64,000 nucleotides of DNA. It comes from Georgenia yuyongxinii. Lineage in GTDB: Bacteria; Actinomycetota; Actinomycetes; Actinomycetales; Actinomycetaceae. The stretch is from NCBI RefSeq assembly GCF_006352065.1, contig NZ_CP040915.1:3472001-3536000 (forward strand), in the 5' to 3' direction. A program made the position numbers and the translations under genes. Positions 9,404 through 19,200 of this stretch are shown here, in pieces. Under the pieces are notes generated by a model, which saw only the letters and a program-made list of their open reading frames with translations, had not been told where the DNA came from and ran no database searches. Positions within the stretch are counted from its first letter, which is position 1. Every line of letters starts with the position of its first letter.

Positions 9404-9982
9404 TCAGCCGAGTCGCGGCTCGAGCGCAGCCATGATGCGGTCGGTGACCTCGTCGACCGCGCCGATGCCGTCGACCCGGACGACCAGGTCGCGCTCGTCG
9501 TAGGTCCGCGCCAGCGGCGCGGTCTGCTCGGCGTAGACCTCGAGACGACGCCGGATCACGGGCTCGGTGTCGTCCGGACGCCCCTGCTCGGCGGCGCGCT
9601 TGAGCATGCGCTGGACCACCTCGTCGGTGTCGGCGGTGATCTCCACGACGGCGTCGAGCCGGGTGCCGCCGTCGGCCAGCATGCCGTCGAGCTCCGCCAC
9701 CTGATCCGCGGTGCGGGGGTAGCCGTCGAGGAGGAAGCCCTCCGCGGCGTCGGACTGGGCCAGGCGGTCCCGGACCATCGCGTTGGTGACCTCGTCGGGC
9801 ACGTACTCGCCGGCGTCCATGTAGCGCTGGGCACGCTTGCCGAGCTCGGTCTGCTCCGCGACGTTGGCGCGAAAGATGTCGCCGGTCGAGATCGCGGGGA
9901 TGCCGAGGCGCTCGCTGATGCGGGCGGCCTGGGTGCCCTTGCCGGCCCCGGGAGGACCGAGGAGGACGAGACGTGCACTCAT
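9404..9982 (-). CDS. adk: Adenylate kinase
   Basis: Adenylate kinase interconverts ATP + AMP and 2 ADP and keeps cellular adenylates in balance. The 192-residue product begins MSARLVLLGPPGAGKGTQA, the family's P-loop, and continues with the AMP-binding STGDIFRANV and the DGYPRT motif. The lid is the short type without zinc cysteines, as in other actinobacteria. Its ATG at 9982 overlaps the secY stop codon (ATGA), so the two are translationally coupled, as in the usual secY-adk-map order. Confidence 0.96.
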   Translation of the reverse strand: MSARLVLLGPPGAGKGTQAARISERLGIPAISTGDIFRANVAEQTELGKRAQRYMDAGEYVPDEVTNAMVRDRLAQSDAAEGFLLDGYPRTADQVAELDGMLADGGTRLDAVVEITADTDEVVQRMLKRAAEQGRPDDTEPVIRRRLEVYAEQTAPLARTYDERDLVVRVDGIGAVDEVTDRIMAALEPRLG

Positions 9983-11268
9983 CGCAGGAACCCTTCGTAG
10001 TGACGCTGCTGCAGCTGGGAGTCGATCTCCTTGACCGTCTGCAGGCCGACGCCCGCGACGATGATGATCGAGGTGCCGCCCAGCACGAGCTGGGTGATGT
10101 TCATCTGGGCCATGACGATGGTGGGCAGCAGGGCCACCACGGTGAGGTAGATGGCACCGGCGGTGGTGATCCGGGTGATCACGTACTGCAGGTACTCGGC
10201 GGTGGGCCGGCCGGCGCGAATGCCCGGGATGAACCCGCCGTACCGCTTCATGTTGTCCGCGACCTCGTCCGGGTTGAACGTGATCGAGGTGTAGAAGAAC
10301 GCGAAGAAGAGGATCAGCAGGCCGTAGAACGCGATGTACAGGGGCGCCGTCGGGTCGGCGACGTTGGCGATGAGCCACTGCACCCAGCCGGAGGTCTGGT
10401 CGCCGAACTGGGCGGCCAGGGTGGGCAGCGCCAGCAGCGAGGACGCGAAGATCACCGGGATCACGTTCGCCATGTTGATCTTGATCGGGATGTAGGTGGA
10501 CGAGCCGCCGTACAGGCGCCGGCCCACCATCCGCTTGGCGTACTGCACCGGGATGCGCCGCTGCGACTGCTCGACGAAGACCACCAGAAGGGTGACCAGG
10601 AGCAGGAGGACGATGACCACGATGAGGTTCAGGACGCCGTTGGTGCCGCCGGCGATGGAGCCGAGCGCCGAGGGGAAGCTCGCCACGATCGAGGTGAAGA
10701 TGAGCAGCGACATGCCGTTGCCGACGCCGCGCTCGGTGATGAGCTCACCCAGCCACATGATCAGGCCGGTGCCGGCGGTCATCGTGGTGATGGTGATGAG
10801 CAAGTTGAGCGGGGAGTCGTCCGGGATCGGCAGCACGGGGCAGCCCTGGAACAGTGCCGTGTTCGCGACGGTGACGATCACCGAGGACTGCAGCACCGCC
10901 AGGAAGATCGTCAGGTAGCGCGTGTACTGCGTCAGCTTGGACTGGCCCGCCTGGCCCTCCTTGTGGAGGTCCTCGAAGCGGGGGATCACCACGCGCATGA
11001 GCTGGACGATGATGCTGGCCGTGATGTACGGCATGATGCCCAGCGCGAAGACGGACAGCTGCAGCAGCGCGCCGCCGCTGAACAGGTTGACCATCCCCAG
11101 GAGGTCACCGGTGCCCGCGGCCGAGAGGCACTGCTGCACGTTGGAGTAGGACACCCCGGGGGCCGGGATGAACGTCCCGATGCGGTAGATCGCGATGATC
11201 CCCAACGTGAAGAGCAGCTTGCGCCGCAGGTCAGGCGTGCGGAACGCCTGGGCGAATGCGCTGAGCAA
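9979..11268 (-). CDS. secY: Protein translocase subunit SecY
   Basis: SecY is the ten-helix pore of the Sec translocon, acting with SecE (encoded at 53286) and SecG. The protein (429 residues) shows the family start LSAFAQAFRTPDLRRKLLFT, GTFIPAPGV, and the conserved loop sequence GRRLYGGSSTYIPIKIN. The start is a TTG at 11268: the AGGAGG ribosome site at 11274-11279 sits 5 nt before it, and the apparent ATG at 11283 would place that site inside the coding region. It is separated from rplO by about 230 bp holding a hairpin and a repeat array, so it may be transcribed partly independently. Confidence 0.95.
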   Translation of the reverse strand: MLSAFAQAFRTPDLRRKLLFTLGIIAIYRIGTFIPAPGVSYSNVQQCLSAAGTGDLLGMVNLFSGGALLQLSVFALGIMPYITASIIVQLMRVVIPRFEDLHKEGQAGQSKLTQYTRYLTIFLAVLQSSVIVTVANTALFQGCPVLPIPDDSPLNLLITITTMTAGTGLIMWLGELITERGVGNGMSLLIFTSIVASFPSALGSIAGGTNGVLNLIVVIVLLLLVTLLVVFVEQSQRRIPVQYAKRMVGRRLYGGSSTYIPIKINMANVIPVIFASSLLALPTLAAQFGDQTSGWVQWLIANVADPTAPLYIAFYGLLILFFAFFYTSITFNPDEVADNMKRYGGFIPGIRAGRPTAEYLQYVITRITTAGAIYLTVVALLPTIVMAQMNITQLVLGGTSIIIVAGVGLQTVKEIDSQLQQRHYEGFLR

Positions 11269-11273
11269 AACTT

Positions 11274-11279
11274 CCTCCT
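11274..11279 (-). promoter_or_regulatory. Ribosome binding site fixing the secY TTG start
   Basis: AGGAGG on the minus strand, 5 nt upstream of TTG (11268). It decides the secY start in favour of TTG over the in-frame ATG at 11283, which lies upstream of this site. Confidence 0.8.
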
Positions 11280-11399
11280 GCATGTTCGGCCCGGTCGGGG
11301 CCTGCCGGCCGCCGGACGCGGCACGGGCCGTCGGTCAGACTACAGCGTGCTCTGCCACCACCGATTCCCCGGCCCGCGGCGGCCGGAGCCTCGTCCCCG

Positions 11400-11428
11400 A
11401 TGACGTCTCACCGAGGAGATGACATCTC
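11400..11428. repeat. Two-copy array of the ATGACATCTC motif
   Basis: ATGACGTCTC (11400) and ATGACATCTC (11419), 19 bp apart, are the reverse complement of the motif at 9325-9372. The two arrays therefore face each other across adk and secY. Same family as the ends of the element at 21511-21945. Confidence 0.75.
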
Positions 11429-11457
11429 ACGCGCATGTCTGCGGCGGGGACGACGAC

Positions 11458-11489
11458 GCGGGCGGCCCGGCATGTGCCGGACCGCCCGC
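11458..11489 (-). terminator. Hairpin downstream of rplO
   Basis: A long GC-rich stem (GCGGGCGG-CCGGCA against TGCCGG-CCGCCCGC with one mismatch) directly follows the rplO stop codon on the minus strand. No T-run follows. It may reduce read-through from the spc operon into secY. Confidence 0.6.
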
Positions 11490-11497
11490 GCGCTGGG

Positions 11498-11965
11498 TCA
11501 CTTGGCGGAGATGGTCCCGCCGGCGGCCTCGATCTTCTCCTTGGCCGAGCCGGACCAGGCGTCCACCGCGACCTCGAGCTTGACGGCGACCTCGCCGGTG
11601 CCGAGGACCTTCACCAGCTGGCCGGAGCGCACCGCGCCCTTGGCCACGAGGTCCTCGACGGTGACGGCGCCACCCTCGGGGTAGAGCGCGCCGAGCTTCT
11701 CCAGGTTGACCACCTGGTACTCGGTGCGGAACGGGTTCTTAAAGCCCCGGAGCTTGGGCAGCCGCATGTGCAGCGGCATCTGCCCACCCTCGAAGCGCTC
11801 GGGCACCTGGTAACGGGCCTTGGTGCCCTTGGTGCCACGACCCGCGGTCTTGCCCCGCTTGCCGCCCTCACCACGACCCACGCGGATCTTGGTGGACTTG
11901 GCACCGGGCGCCGGCCGCAGGTGGTGCACCTGCAGCGGGCGGGGGTTGTTCGTGCTGTCGGCCAT
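11498..11965 (-). CDS. rplO: Large ribosomal subunit protein L15
   Basis: L15 is an early-to-middle assembly protein of the 50S subunit with an extended N-terminal arm in 23S rRNA. The 155-residue product shows the Gly-rich arm ([20 protein letters not shown]), [14 protein letters not shown] and a compact C-terminal domain ending [11 protein letters not shown]. It starts one base after the rpmD stop codon, in the usual rpmD-rplO order. A strong hairpin follows it. Confidence 0.97.
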   Translation of the reverse strand: MADSTNNPRPLQVHHLRPAPGAKSTKIRVGRGEGGKRGKTAGRGTKGTKARYQVPERFEGGQMPLHMRLPKLRGFKNPFRTEYQVVNLEKLGALYPEGGAVTVEDLVAKGAVRSGQLVKVLGTGEVAVKLEVAVDAWSGSAKEKIEAAGGTISAK

Positions 11966-11966
11966 G

Positions 11967-12149
11967 TCAGTCGACCTCCTCGACGGTGACGAGGTGCGCC
12001 ACCGTCGTGATCATGCCGCGGACCTCGGGCCGGTCCTCGTGGACCGCCGACTGGCGGATCTTCCGCAGCCCGAGGGTGCGCAGCGTGTCACGCTGGTTCT
12101 GCTTGCCGCCGATGACGGACTTGGTCTGGGTCACCTTGAGCTTGGCCAT
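11967..12149 (-). CDS. rpmD: Large ribosomal subunit protein L30
   Basis: A 60-residue 50S protein of the short bacterial L30 form. It reads [33 protein letters not shown] and ends HLVTVEEVD, which spans the whole family. The ATG at 12149 shares a base with the rpsE stop codon (TGATG). A GTG one codon earlier is possible but lies inside the overlap and is less likely. It is part of the spc operon. Confidence 0.96.
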   Translation of the reverse strand: MAKLKVTQTKSVIGGKQNQRDTLRTLGLRKIRQSAVHEDRPEVRGMITTVAHLVTVEEVD

Positions 12150-12841
12150 CACGCACCAGCCCCGACGGCCTCGGCGGCCTTGTCGCCACGGTCCTTCGCC
12201 TCGCCGGCGGCACGCTCACGCAGCAGCGCGGCCGGGGCCACGTGCTCCAGGGGCAGGCCACGACGTGCGGCGACGGCCTCGGGCTGCTCAAGCATCTTCA
12301 GCGCGGCCACGGTGGCGTGGACGATGTTGATCGCGTTGGACGAGCCCAGCGACTTGCTCAGGATGTCGTGCACCCCGGCGCAGTCGAGGACGGCGCGCAC
12401 CGGGCCGCCGGCGATGACGCCGGTACCCGGGGAGGCCGGGCGCAGGAAGACGACGCCGGCAGCGGCCTCGCCGGTCACGGCGTGCGGGATCGTCCGCTTG
12501 ACGCGGGGGACGCGGAAGAAGTTCTTCTTCGCCTCCTCGGTGCCCTTGGCGATCGCCGCGGGCACCTCCTTCGCCTTGCCGTAGCCGACGCCGACGGTGC
12601 CGTCACCGTCGCCCACCACGACCAGCGCGGTGAAGCTGAATCGGCGACCACCCTTGACGACCTTTGAGACGCGGTTGATCGTGACCACGCGCTCGATGTA
12701 GTTGCTCTTCTCCTCGGCCCCGCGGCGGTTGTCGCGGCGGTCGCCCCGCCCACGCCCGTCGCGGCGGTTGCCGCCCTCGCGGTTATCGCCCGAGGCGGCG
12801 GCGGGACCAGAACCGGTCCTGCTTCGCTGCGGTGCAGCCAT
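12149..12841 (-). CDS. rpsE: Small ribosomal subunit protein S5
   Basis: S5 lies at the mRNA entry side of the 30S subunit and affects decoding fidelity. The 230-residue protein has an N-terminal extension of about 45 residues rich in Gly, Arg and Asp (common in actinobacteria), then [19 protein letters not shown], the double-stranded RNA-binding domain, and the core [17 protein letters not shown]. It overlaps rpmD by 1 nt and follows rplR by 34 bp. Confidence 0.97.
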   Translation of the reverse strand: MAAPQRSRTGSGPAAASGDNREGGNRRDGRGRGDRRDNRRGAEEKSNYIERVVTINRVSKVVKGGRRFSFTALVVVGDGDGTVGVGYGKAKEVPAAIAKGTEEAKKNFFRVPRVKRTIPHAVTGEAAAGVVFLRPASPGTGVIAGGPVRAVLDCAGVHDILSKSLGSSNAINIVHATVAALKMLEQPEAVAARRGLPLEHVAPAALLRERAAGEAKDRGDKAAEAVGAGA

Positions 12842-12875
12842 CAGATGTTCCTCTGCTCTCGTACGGTGCGCGTGC

Positions 12876-13247
12876 TCACAGGGTCAGACCACCCTCGCGG
12901 GCGCCGTCGGCCACAGCCGCGACCCGCCCGTGGTACTTGTTGCCGCCGCGGTCGAAGACCGCCGCGCCGACACCGGCGGCCTTGGCGCGCTCGGCGACGA
13001 GCTCACCGACCCGGCGGGCCTTGGCGGTCTTGTCGCCCTCGCCGGCCCGCAGGTCGGCCTCGAGCGTGGAGGCGGAGGCCAGGGTGCGGCCGGTGGTGTC
13101 GTCCACGAGCTGGGCCACCATGTGGCGGGCCGACCGGGTGACGACCAGACGCGGCCGCTCCGTGGTGCCGGAGATGCGCTTGCGCAGCCGGAGGTGGCGG
13201 CGCGTGCGGGCGATGGACTTGCCCTTGCCCTTGATCGAGATTGCCAT
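12876..13247 (-). CDS. rplR: Large ribosomal subunit protein L18
   Basis: L18 binds 5S rRNA with L5 and L25 in the central protuberance. The product (123 residues) begins [20 protein letters not shown] and has [20 protein letters not shown] and a C-terminal [20 protein letters not shown], all typical. It starts 3 bp after the rplF stop codon. Confidence 0.97.
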   Translation of the reverse strand: MAISIKGKGKSIARTRRHLRLRKRISGTTERPRLVVTRSARHMVAQLVDDTTGRTLASASTLEADLRAGEGDKTAKARRVGELVAERAKAAGVGAAVFDRGGNKYHGRVAAVADGAREGGLTL

Positions 13248-13250
13248 GGC

Positions 13251-13790
13251 TTACTTACCAGCCTTTCCGACCTTGCGGCGGACCTGCTCGCCGGCGTAAC
13301 GCACGCCCTTGCCCTTGTAGGGCTCGGGCTTGCGGATCTTGCGGATGTTCGCAGCGACCTCGCCGACCTGCTGCTTGTCGATCCCGGACACCGTGAGCTT
13401 CGTTGCGCCGTTCACGGTGAACGTGATGCCCTCGGGGGGGCTCACGACGACGGGGTGCGAGAAGCCGAGCGTGAACTCGAGGTCCGAGCCCTTCGCGAGC
13501 ACGCGGTATCCGGTGCCGACGATCTCGAGGTCCTTGGTGTAGCCCTGCGTGACGCCGGTGACGAGGTTCGACAGCAGCGTGCGGGTCAGGCCGTGCAGCG
13601 AGCGGGACTCGCGCTCGTCGTTCGGGCGCGTCACCACGAGGGCGCCGTCGTCGTCACGGGAGACGGAGAGAGGCTCGGCCACGGTGTGGCTGAGGGTGCC
13701 CTTGGGGCCCTTGACGGTCACCAGCGCGCCGTCGATGGCGATGTCGACGCCAGCGGGGACCGGGACGGGGACCTTACCGATTCGGGACAT
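13251..13790 (-). CDS. rplF: Large ribosomal subunit protein L6
   Basis: L6 binds near the sarcin-ricin loop and factor-binding site of the 50S subunit. The 179-residue protein starts [20 protein letters not shown] and has the two repeated L6 folds; the C-terminal signature [20 protein letters not shown] is present. It lies 18 bp downstream of rpsH. Confidence 0.97.
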   Translation of the reverse strand: MSRIGKVPVPVPAGVDIAIDGALVTVKGPKGTLSHTVAEPLSVSRDDDGALVVTRPNDERESRSLHGLTRTLLSNLVTGVTQGYTKDLEIVGTGYRVLAKGSDLEFTLGFSHPVVVSPPEGITFTVNGATKLTVSGIDKQQVGEVAANIRKIRKPEPYKGKGVRYAGEQVRRKVGKAGK

Positions 13791-13808
13791 GGTTGATCTC
13801 CTTCCTGG

Positions 13809-14207
13809 TCACCAGACGAAGGCGAGGACTTCCCCGCCAACGCCCTTGTTCTGTGCTTCGCGGTCGGTCAGCAGGCCGGAGGAGGTGGACAGGATGGCCA
13901 CCCCGAGACCGCCGAGGACCCTGGGCAGGTTCGTGGACTTCGCGTAGACGCGCAGACCGGGCTTGGACACCCGGCGCACGCCCGCGAGCGAGCGCTCACG
14001 GTTCGGACCGAACTTGAGGTCCAGGGTCAGCTTCTTGCCGACCTCGGCGTCCTCCACCGTCCAGCTCGCGATGTAACCCTCGGACTTGAGGATCTCCGCG
14101 ATGTTTGCCTTGAGCTTCGAGTACGGCATGGTCACCGACTCGTGGTACGCCGAGTTGGCGTTACGCAGACGCGTGAGCATGTCTGCGATGGGGTCAGTCA
14201 TAGTCAT
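13809..14207 (-). CDS. rpsH: Small ribosomal subunit protein S8
   Basis: S8 binds helix 21 of 16S rRNA and is a primary assembly protein; in enteric bacteria it is also the feedback repressor of the spc operon, though I see no proof of that here. The 132 residues read [20 protein letters not shown] and end GGEVLAFVW. Met1 (14207) and Met3 (14201) are both possible starts; Met1 is used because the form [10 protein letters not shown] is usual in this phylum. Confidence 0.96.
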   Translation of the reverse strand: MTMTDPIADMLTRLRNANSAYHESVTMPYSKLKANIAEILKSEGYIASWTVEDAEVGKKLTLDLKFGPNRERSLAGVRRVSKPGLRVYAKSTNLPRVLGGLGVAILSTSSGLLTDREAQNKGVGGEVLAFVW

Positions 14208-14261
14208 CGGGCCTCGGCCCTTCCTCGTCGCGGTTTCCTCACGGGACCTACGACGTCAGTG

Positions 14262-14447
14262 TTACCAGCTGGACTTGGTGACGCCGGGGAGATGGCCGGC
14301 GAGGGCCATCTCGCGCAGGCACACGCGGCAGAGGCCGAACTTGCGGTAGACCGAGTGCGGGCGTCCGCAGCGCTGGCAGCGGGTGTAGCCGCGCACGCCG
14401 AACTTCGGCTTACGGTTGGCCTTCTGGATCAGAGCGGTCTTCGCCAT
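14262..14447 (-). CDS. rpsZ: Small ribosomal subunit protein S14, zinc-binding short form
   Basis: The 61-residue short S14 of the 30S head, with two CxxC pairs (CQRC and CRVC, residues 24-27 and 40-43) that hold a zinc ion. It starts [16 protein letters not shown] and ends [11 protein letters not shown]. This is the C+ type normally found inside the spc operon of Gram-positive bacteria. A zinc-free paralogue elsewhere in the genome would be expected in many actinobacteria but cannot be seen here. Confidence 0.97.
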   Translation of the reverse strand: MAKTALIQKANRKPKFGVRGYTRCQRCGRPHSVYRKFGLCRVCLREMALAGHLPGVTKSSW

Positions 14448-14448
14448 C

Positions 14449-15009
14449 TCAGTCCTCCTTGAAAGGGAAGCCCAGGCGACGCAGCAGCGACCGCCCCTCT
14501 TCGTCGGTTGTGGCCGAGGTGACGACCGTGATGTCCATGCCGCGCACGCGGTCGATCTTGTCCTGGTCGATCTCGTGGAACATCGACTGCTCGTTCAGAC
14601 CGAACGTGTAGTTGCCGTGCCCGTCGAACTGCTTCGGGCTGAGGCCGCGGAAGTCACGGATGCGGGGCAGCGCCAGCGAGAGCAGCCGGTCGAGGAACTC
14701 CCACATGCGGTCGCCGCGCAGCGTGACGTGCGCGCCGATCGGCTGTCCCTCGCGCAGCTTGAACTGCGCGATGGACTTGCGGGCCTTGGTGACCTGCGGC
14801 TTCTGACCGGTGATCAGGCTCAGGTCGCGGATGGCGCCCTCGATGAGCTTGGAGTCGCGTGCCGCGTCGCCCACGCCCATGTTGACCACGATCTTGGTCA
14901 GGCCGGCGACCTGGTTGACGTTGGCGTGCTGGAACTCCTCGCGCAGGCCGGCGATGATCTCGTCGCGGTAGCGCTGCTTGAGGCGCGGGAGGGTGATGGT
15001 CTCGCTCAT
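14449..15009 (-). CDS. rplE: Large ribosomal subunit protein L5
   Basis: L5 binds 5S rRNA and touches the P-site tRNA in the central protuberance. The 186-residue protein shows [13 protein letters not shown], the [19 protein letters not shown] stretch and [17 protein letters not shown] near the C-terminus. It starts 2 bp after the rplX stop codon and ends 1 bp before rpsZ. Confidence 0.97.
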   Translation of the reverse strand: MSETITLPRLKQRYRDEIIAGLREEFQHANVNQVAGLTKIVVNMGVGDAARDSKLIEGAIRDLSLITGQKPQVTKARKSIAQFKLREGQPIGAHVTLRGDRMWEFLDRLLSLALPRIRDFRGLSPKQFDGHGNYTFGLNEQSMFHEIDQDKIDRVRGMDITVVTSATTDEEGRSLLRRLGFPFKED

Positions 15010-15011
15010 GC

Positions 15012-15353
15012 TCAGATGTCCTTACCGGAGCGCTTGGCCACACGGACCCGCACGGAGCGGGTGCGCCCGTCACGCTCGACAGTCTCGGTGCGGTAGCCCA
15101 CCCGGGTGCCCTTCTTGGTCTCCGGGTCGACCAGCATCACGTTGCTGACGTGGATGGGGGCCTCGATGGTCTCGATGCCGCCCGTGCGCGCGCCACGGCT
15201 GGACTGGCCAACCTTGGTGTGCTTCTTCACGCGCTGCACGCCCTCGACGACGACGCGGCGGCTGTCGACCTGGACCTCGAGCACCCGGCCCTGCTTGCCC
15301 TTGTCCCGGCCCGAGATGACGACGACGAGGTCGCCCTTCTTGATCTTCGCCAT
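15012..15353 (-). CDS. rplX: Large ribosomal subunit protein L24
   Basis: L24 starts 50S assembly and lies near the exit tunnel. The frame begins at ATG 15353 ([20 protein letters not shown]), the KOW motif, and the 113-residue product ends [13 protein letters not shown] much longer open frame continues upstream to 15665 but there it is the shadow of rplN, so the internal ATG, 2 bp after the rplN stop codon, is used. Confidence 0.96.
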   Translation of the reverse strand: MAKIKKGDLVVVISGRDKGKQGRVLEVQVDSRRVVVEGVQRVKKHTKVGQSSRGARTGGIETIEAPIHVSNVMLVDPETKKGTRVGYRTETVERDGRTRSVRVRVAKRSGKDI

Positions 15354-15355
15354 GG

Positions 15356-15724
15356 TCAGAGCACCTCCGGCGCCAGAGAAATGATGCGCATGAACTTCTT
15401 GTCGCGCAGCTCGCGGCCCACCGGGCCGAAGATGCGGGTCCCACGAGGCTCGCCGTCGCCCTTGAGGATCACGGCTGCGTTCTCGTCGAACTTGATGTAC
15501 GAGCCGTCGGGGCGACGACGCTCCTTGCTGGTGCGGACGATGACCGCCTTGACGACGTCGCCCTTCTTGACGTTGCCGCCGGGGATGGCGTCCTTGACAG
15601 TGGCGACGATCGTGTCGCCGATGCCGGCATAGCGCCGGCCGGAGCCGCCGAGCACACGGATGCAAAGGATCTCCTTGGCACCGGTGTTGTCGGCGACCTT
15701 CAGCCGCGACTCCTGCTGGATCAT
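15356..15724 (-). CDS. rplN: Large ribosomal subunit protein L14
   Basis: L14 contacts 16S rRNA across the subunit interface and L19 in the 50S subunit. It is 122 residues, starts [18 protein letters not shown], contains [20 protein letters not shown] and [20 protein letters not shown], all diagnostic. It stands 75 bp after rpsQ, the first widened gap in the S10-spc run, where the spc operon is conventionally taken to begin. Confidence 0.97.
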   Translation of the reverse strand: MIQQESRLKVADNTGAKEILCIRVLGGSGRRYAGIGDTIVATVKDAIPGGNVKKGDVVKAVIVRTSKERRRPDGSYIKFDENAAVILKGDGEPRGTRIFGPVGRELRDKKFMRIISLAPEVL

Positions 15725-15799
15725 TCGATGTACTCCTGTCGTCGTGCCGGTTCTCGGGCGAACCGAGCCTGGCCGAACGGATGGTGGGCTTGGCCGGGC

Positions 15800-16084
15800 T
15801 TACTTGGCCTTCTCAAGAATCTCGACCACGCGGTACCGCTTGGTCGCGGAGAGCGGACGGGTCTCCATGATGAGGACCAGGTCACCGACGCCGACCTCGT
15901 TCTTCTCGTCGTGGGCCTTGACCCGCTCGGTGCGGCGGATGACCTTGCCGTAGAGCGCGTGCTTGACGCGGTCCTCGACCTCGACCACCACGGTCTTGTC
16001 CATCTTGTCGCTGACGACGTAGCCGCGCCGCGTCTTGCGGAAGTTGCGCTCCGCCGTCGGGTCGACGGTCTGGTTCTCGCTCAC
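15800..16084 (-). CDS. rpsQ: Small ribosomal subunit protein S17
   Basis: S17 is a primary 16S-binding OB-fold protein at the body of the 30S subunit. The 94-residue product starts at a GTG (16084) followed by [20 protein letters not shown], with [14 protein letters not shown] and [18 protein letters not shown]. The GTG has ACGAGG upstream and lies 11 bp after the rpmC stop codon; the open frame continuing to 16354 is the shadow of rpmC. Confidence 0.95.
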   Translation of the reverse strand: MSENQTVDPTAERNFRKTRRGYVVSDKMDKTVVVEVEDRVKHALYGKVIRRTERVKAHDEKNEVGVGDLVLIMETRPLSATKRYRVVEILEKAK

Positions 16085-16095
16085 TAGGACCTCGT

Positions 16096-16335
16096 TCACT
16101 TCTCGGTGCTGGGCGCGGTACGGATGCCGAGCTCCCGCTCGCGCACGATCGTGTAGATGCGGGCGATGTCCCGGCGCACGGCCTTGAGCCGGCCGTGGTC
16201 CTCGAGCTGCCCGGTCGCCGCGGAGAACCGCAGGTTGAACAGCTCGGCCTTGGCCTTGTCCAGCTCCTCGGCGAGACGGTCGTTGTCCATCCCGTCGAGG
16301 TCCTGGGGCGCCAGCCCCTTGGTTCCGATGGCCAT
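16096..16335 (-). CDS. rpmC: Large ribosomal subunit protein L29
   Basis: L29 is a small two-helix protein by the exit tunnel, where it helps dock the signal recognition particle and trigger factor. The product (79 residues) reads [36 protein letters not shown] and [14 protein letters not shown]. Its ATG shares one base with the rplP stop codon (TGATG). Confidence 0.96.
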   Translation of the reverse strand: MAIGTKGLAPQDLDGMDNDRLAEELDKAKAELFNLRFSAATGQLEDHGRLKAVRRDIARIYTIVRERELGIRTAPSTEK

Positions 16336-16754
16336 CAGCCTTCACCACCCTCACGACGCACGAAGCGCGTCTTCATCGGGAGCTTGTGCTGCGCGCGGCT
16401 CATGGCCTCGCGCGCCAGCCCCTCATCGACGCCGGCGAGCTCGAACATGACGCGGCCGGGCTTGACGTTGGCGATCCACCACTCCGGGGAGCCCTTGCCG
16501 GAACCCATGCGGGTCTCGGCGGGCTTCTTCGTGAGCGGACGGTCGGGGAAGATGTTGATCCACACCTTGCCGCCACGCTTGATGTGACGGGTCATGGCGA
16601 TACGCGCGGCCTCGATCTGCCGGTTGGTGACGTACGCACCCTCCACGGCCTGGATGCCGAAGTCGCCGAAGGCGATGGTGGTGCCACCCTTGGCCACGCC
16701 GCGACGCGTGGGGTGGTGCTGCTTGCGGTGCTTGGTCCGCCGGGGGATGAGCAC
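16335..16754 (-). CDS. rplP: Large ribosomal subunit protein L16
   Basis: L16 organises the A-site tRNA corridor of the 50S subunit. The product is 139 residues from a GTG start at 16754 ([14 protein letters not shown] follows), with [24 protein letters not shown], here seen as the central block, and [19 protein letters not shown]. It starts 3 bp after rpsC. Confidence 0.96.
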   Translation of the reverse strand: MLIPRRTKHRKQHHPTRRGVAKGGTTIAFGDFGIQAVEGAYVTNRQIEAARIAMTRHIKRGGKVWINIFPDRPLTKKPAETRMGSGKGSPEWWIANVKPGRVMFELAGVDEGLAREAMSRAQHKLPMKTRFVRREGGEG

Positions 16755-16757
16755 GGC

Positions 16758-17585
16758 TCAGGCCTCCGTTCCGGTCGATGCCGAGGCGGCGCCGTCGGCC
16801 GGGGCCGCCTGCGCCTGGGGAGTCTCCGGTGCGCGGGACTCGCCGCCACGACCCGAGCCCTCGCGGCGCGGAGGAGCGCCACGGCGCTCACCACGACCAC
16901 GCGGGGCCCGGCCGGCGGAGTCGGCCTGCTCGCGGGCGTACTCCTTCTCGGTCACGTCACCCTTGTAGATCCACACCTTCACGCCGATACGGCCGAAGGT
17001 GGTCCGGGCCTCGAAGAACCCGTAGTCGATGTTCGCGCGGAGCGTGTGCAGCGGCACCCGGCCCTCGCGGTAGAACTCCGAGCGCGACATCTCCGCGCCG
17101 CCGAGGCGACCGGCGCACTGCACCCGGATGCCCTTGGCGCCGGCGCGCTGGGCGGACTGCATGCCCTTGCGCATGGCGCGACGGAACGAGACACGGCTCG
17201 CGAGCTGCTCGGCGATGCCCTGGGCGACCAGCTGGGCGTCCGCCTCGGGGTTCTTCACCTCGAGGATGTTCAGCTGGACCTGCTTGCCGGTGAGCTTCTC
17301 GAGCTCGCCGCGCAGGCGGTCGGCCTCGGCGCCGCGGCGGCCGATGACGATGCCCGGGCGCGCGGTGTGCAGGTCGACGCGGACCCGGTCACGGGTGCGC
17401 TCGATGTCCACCTTGGCGATGCCGGCCCGCTCCATGCCGGCGGACATGAGCCGCCGGATCGCGACGTCCTCGCGGACGTAGTCACGGTAGCGCTGGCCGA
17501 CCTTGGTGCTGTCGGCGAACCAGCGCGAACGGTGATCGGTGGTGATGCCGAGTCGGAACCCGGTCGGGTTGACCTTCTGACCCAC
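16758..17585 (-). CDS. rpsC: Small ribosomal subunit protein S3
   Basis: S3 forms part of the mRNA entry tunnel and helicase centre of the 30S subunit. The 275-residue protein starts at a GTG (17585; [14 protein letters not shown] follows), has the KH domain with [19 protein letters not shown] and the C-terminal S3 domain with [13 protein letters not shown] 55-60 residue Arg/Gly/Ala-rich tail follows the core, as in other actinobacteria. The GTG shares a base with the rplV stop codon (TAGTG). Confidence 0.97.
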   Translation of the reverse strand: MGQKVNPTGFRLGITTDHRSRWFADSTKVGQRYRDYVREDVAIRRLMSAGMERAGIAKVDIERTRDRVRVDLHTARPGIVIGRRGAEADRLRGELEKLTGKQVQLNILEVKNPEADAQLVAQGIAEQLASRVSFRRAMRKGMQSAQRAGAKGIRVQCAGRLGGAEMSRSEFYREGRVPLHTLRANIDYGFFEARTTFGRIGVKVWIYKGDVTEKEYAREQADSAGRAPRGRGERRGAPPRREGSGRGGESRAPETPQAQAAPADGAASASTGTEA

Positions 17586-17983
17586 TATCGGGTCCTCCCC
17601 TTCGTGCCGGCGGCCGCCTTGGCCGCGCCGTTGGACTCAGCCTCACCCACGACGACCGTGATGTGACTGGTGCGCTTGAGGATGCGGGCTGCCCGGCCCT
17701 GAGCACGCGGACGGAACCGCTTCAGGGTGGGGCCCTCGTCCACGTAGGCCTCGAGGACGACGAGCTTGCTCTCGTCGAACGCCTCGCTGGCCTGATCGGC
17801 CTTGACGCGTGCGTTCGCGATCGCGCTCTCGACGACCTTGCGCACGGTCTCGGCCGCCGCCTGCGGGGCGAACCGCAGCACCGCCACAGCCTCCTCGGCA
17901 CGCTTGCCGCGGACAACGTCCACGACCCTGCGCGCCTTCTGGGGCGTGACGCGGACGAATCGCGCCTGCGCCTTGGCTTCCAT
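17585..17983 (-). CDS. rplV: Large ribosomal subunit protein L22
   Basis: L22 lines the narrow part of the peptide exit tunnel with its long hairpin loop and is a known site of macrolide-resistance mutations. The 132-residue product has [20 protein letters not shown], the loop region [20 protein letters not shown] and an Ala/Lys-rich tail. No insertion or deletion is visible in the loop. Confidence 0.97.
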   Translation of the reverse strand: MEAKAQARFVRVTPQKARRVVDVVRGKRAEEAVAVLRFAPQAAAETVRKVVESAIANARVKADQASEAFDESKLVVLEAYVDEGPTLKRFRPRAQGRAARILKRTSHITVVVGEAESNGAAKAAAGTKGRTR

Positions 17984-18027
17984 GTTCCTGCCTTACTTGT
18001 CGGTTCGGTGTGCTCGGGACCCGCGCC

Positions 18028-18309
18028 TCAGCGGCGGCGGGCCTTGCGGTCGTCCTTGTCGTGCCCGCGGTAGGTGCGGGTCGGGGCGAACTCCCCGAGC
18101 TTGTGGCCGACCATCGACTCGGTGACGAAGACCGGGACGTGCTTGCGTCCGTCGTGCACCGCGAAGGTGTGCCCCAGGAAGTCAGGGGTGATCACGGACC
18201 GGCGGGACCAGGTCTTGATGACGTTCTTGGTGCCCTTCTCGTTCTGGACGTCCACCTTCTTCTGCAGGTGGTCGTCGACGAAGGGACCCTTCTTCAGACT
18301 GCGCGGCAT
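18028..18309 (-). CDS. rpsS: Small ribosomal subunit protein S19
   Basis: S19 pairs with S13 in the 30S head. The 93-residue protein reads [20 protein letters not shown], contains [21 protein letters not shown], and ends [11 protein letters not shown], complete for the family. It lies between rplB (18 bp) and rplV (44 bp). Confidence 0.97.
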   Translation of the reverse strand: MPRSLKKGPFVDDHLQKKVDVQNEKGTKNVIKTWSRRSVITPDFLGHTFAVHDGRKHVPVFVTESMVGHKLGEFAPTRTYRGHDKDDRKARRR

Positions 18310-18327
18310 GTCGTCGCCCTCTCCCTA

Positions 18328-19164
18328 TCAGCGCTTCTTGCCGGTACGGCGACGGCGCACGATGAGCTTGTCGCTCGGCTTGTTCGGACGGCGGGTACGG
18401 CCCTCGGGCTGACCCCACGGGCTGACCGGGTGACGACCACCGGAGGTCTTGCCCTCGCCACCACCGTGCGGGTGGTCGACGGGGTTCATGACGACGCCTC
18501 GGACGGTCGGGCGCTTGCCCTTCCACCGCATGCGACCGGCCTTGCCCCAGTTGATGTTCGACTGCTCGGCGTTGCCGACCTCGCCGATGCTGGCGCGGCA
18601 GCGCACGTCGACGTTGCGGATCTCCCCGGAGGGCATGCGCAGCTGCGCGAACTGCCCCTCCTTGGCGACCAGCTGCACCGAGGCACCGGCCGAGCGGGCG
18701 ATCTTCGCGCCGCCGCCGGGCTTGAGCTCGATGGCGTGGATGACCGTACCGACCGGGATGTTGCGCAGCGGGAGGCTGTTGCCCGGCTTGATGTCCGCGC
18801 CGGCGCCGTTCTCGATGCGGTCGCCCTGGCTGAGCTTGTTCGGGGCGATGATGTACCGCTTCTCGCCGTCTGCGTAGTGCAGCAGCGCGATGCGGGCGGT
18901 GCGGTTCGGGTCGTACTCGATGTGCGCGACCTTCGCCGGCACGCCGTCCTTGTCGTGACGACGGAAGTCGATGACTCGGTAGGCCCGCTTGTGGCCACCG
19001 CCCTTGTGGCGGGTGGTCACACGACCGGTCGAGTTGCGGCCACCGGACTTGCTCAGCGGACGGACCAGCGACTTCTCCGGCTCGGACCGGGTGATCTCGA
19101 CGAAGTCGGCCACGCTCGAACCGCGGCGGCCCGGCGTCGTCGGCTTGTACTTACGGATTCCCAT
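18328..19164 (-). CDS. rplB: Large ribosomal subunit protein L2
   Basis: L2 is needed for subunit joining and peptidyl transfer. The 278-residue product starts [20 protein letters not shown] and has [18 protein letters not shown] and the conserved [20 protein letters not shown] containing the His critical for activity, then a basic C-terminus. Third gene before the end of the S10 run towards rpsC. Confidence 0.98.
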   Translation of the reverse strand: MGIRKYKPTTPGRRGSSVADFVEITRSEPEKSLVRPLSKSGGRNSTGRVTTRHKGGGHKRAYRVIDFRRHDKDGVPAKVAHIEYDPNRTARIALLHYADGEKRYIIAPNKLSQGDRIENGAGADIKPGNSLPLRNIPVGTVIHAIELKPGGGAKIARSAGASVQLVAKEGQFAQLRMPSGEIRNVDVRCRASIGEVGNAEQSNINWGKAGRMRWKGKRPTVRGVVMNPVDHPHGGGEGKTSGGRHPVSPWGQPEGRTRRPNKPSDKLIVRRRRTGKKR

Positions 19165-19200
19165 GGGTGTCGATCCTCAATCTGCTCTGGCCGCCGGCGG

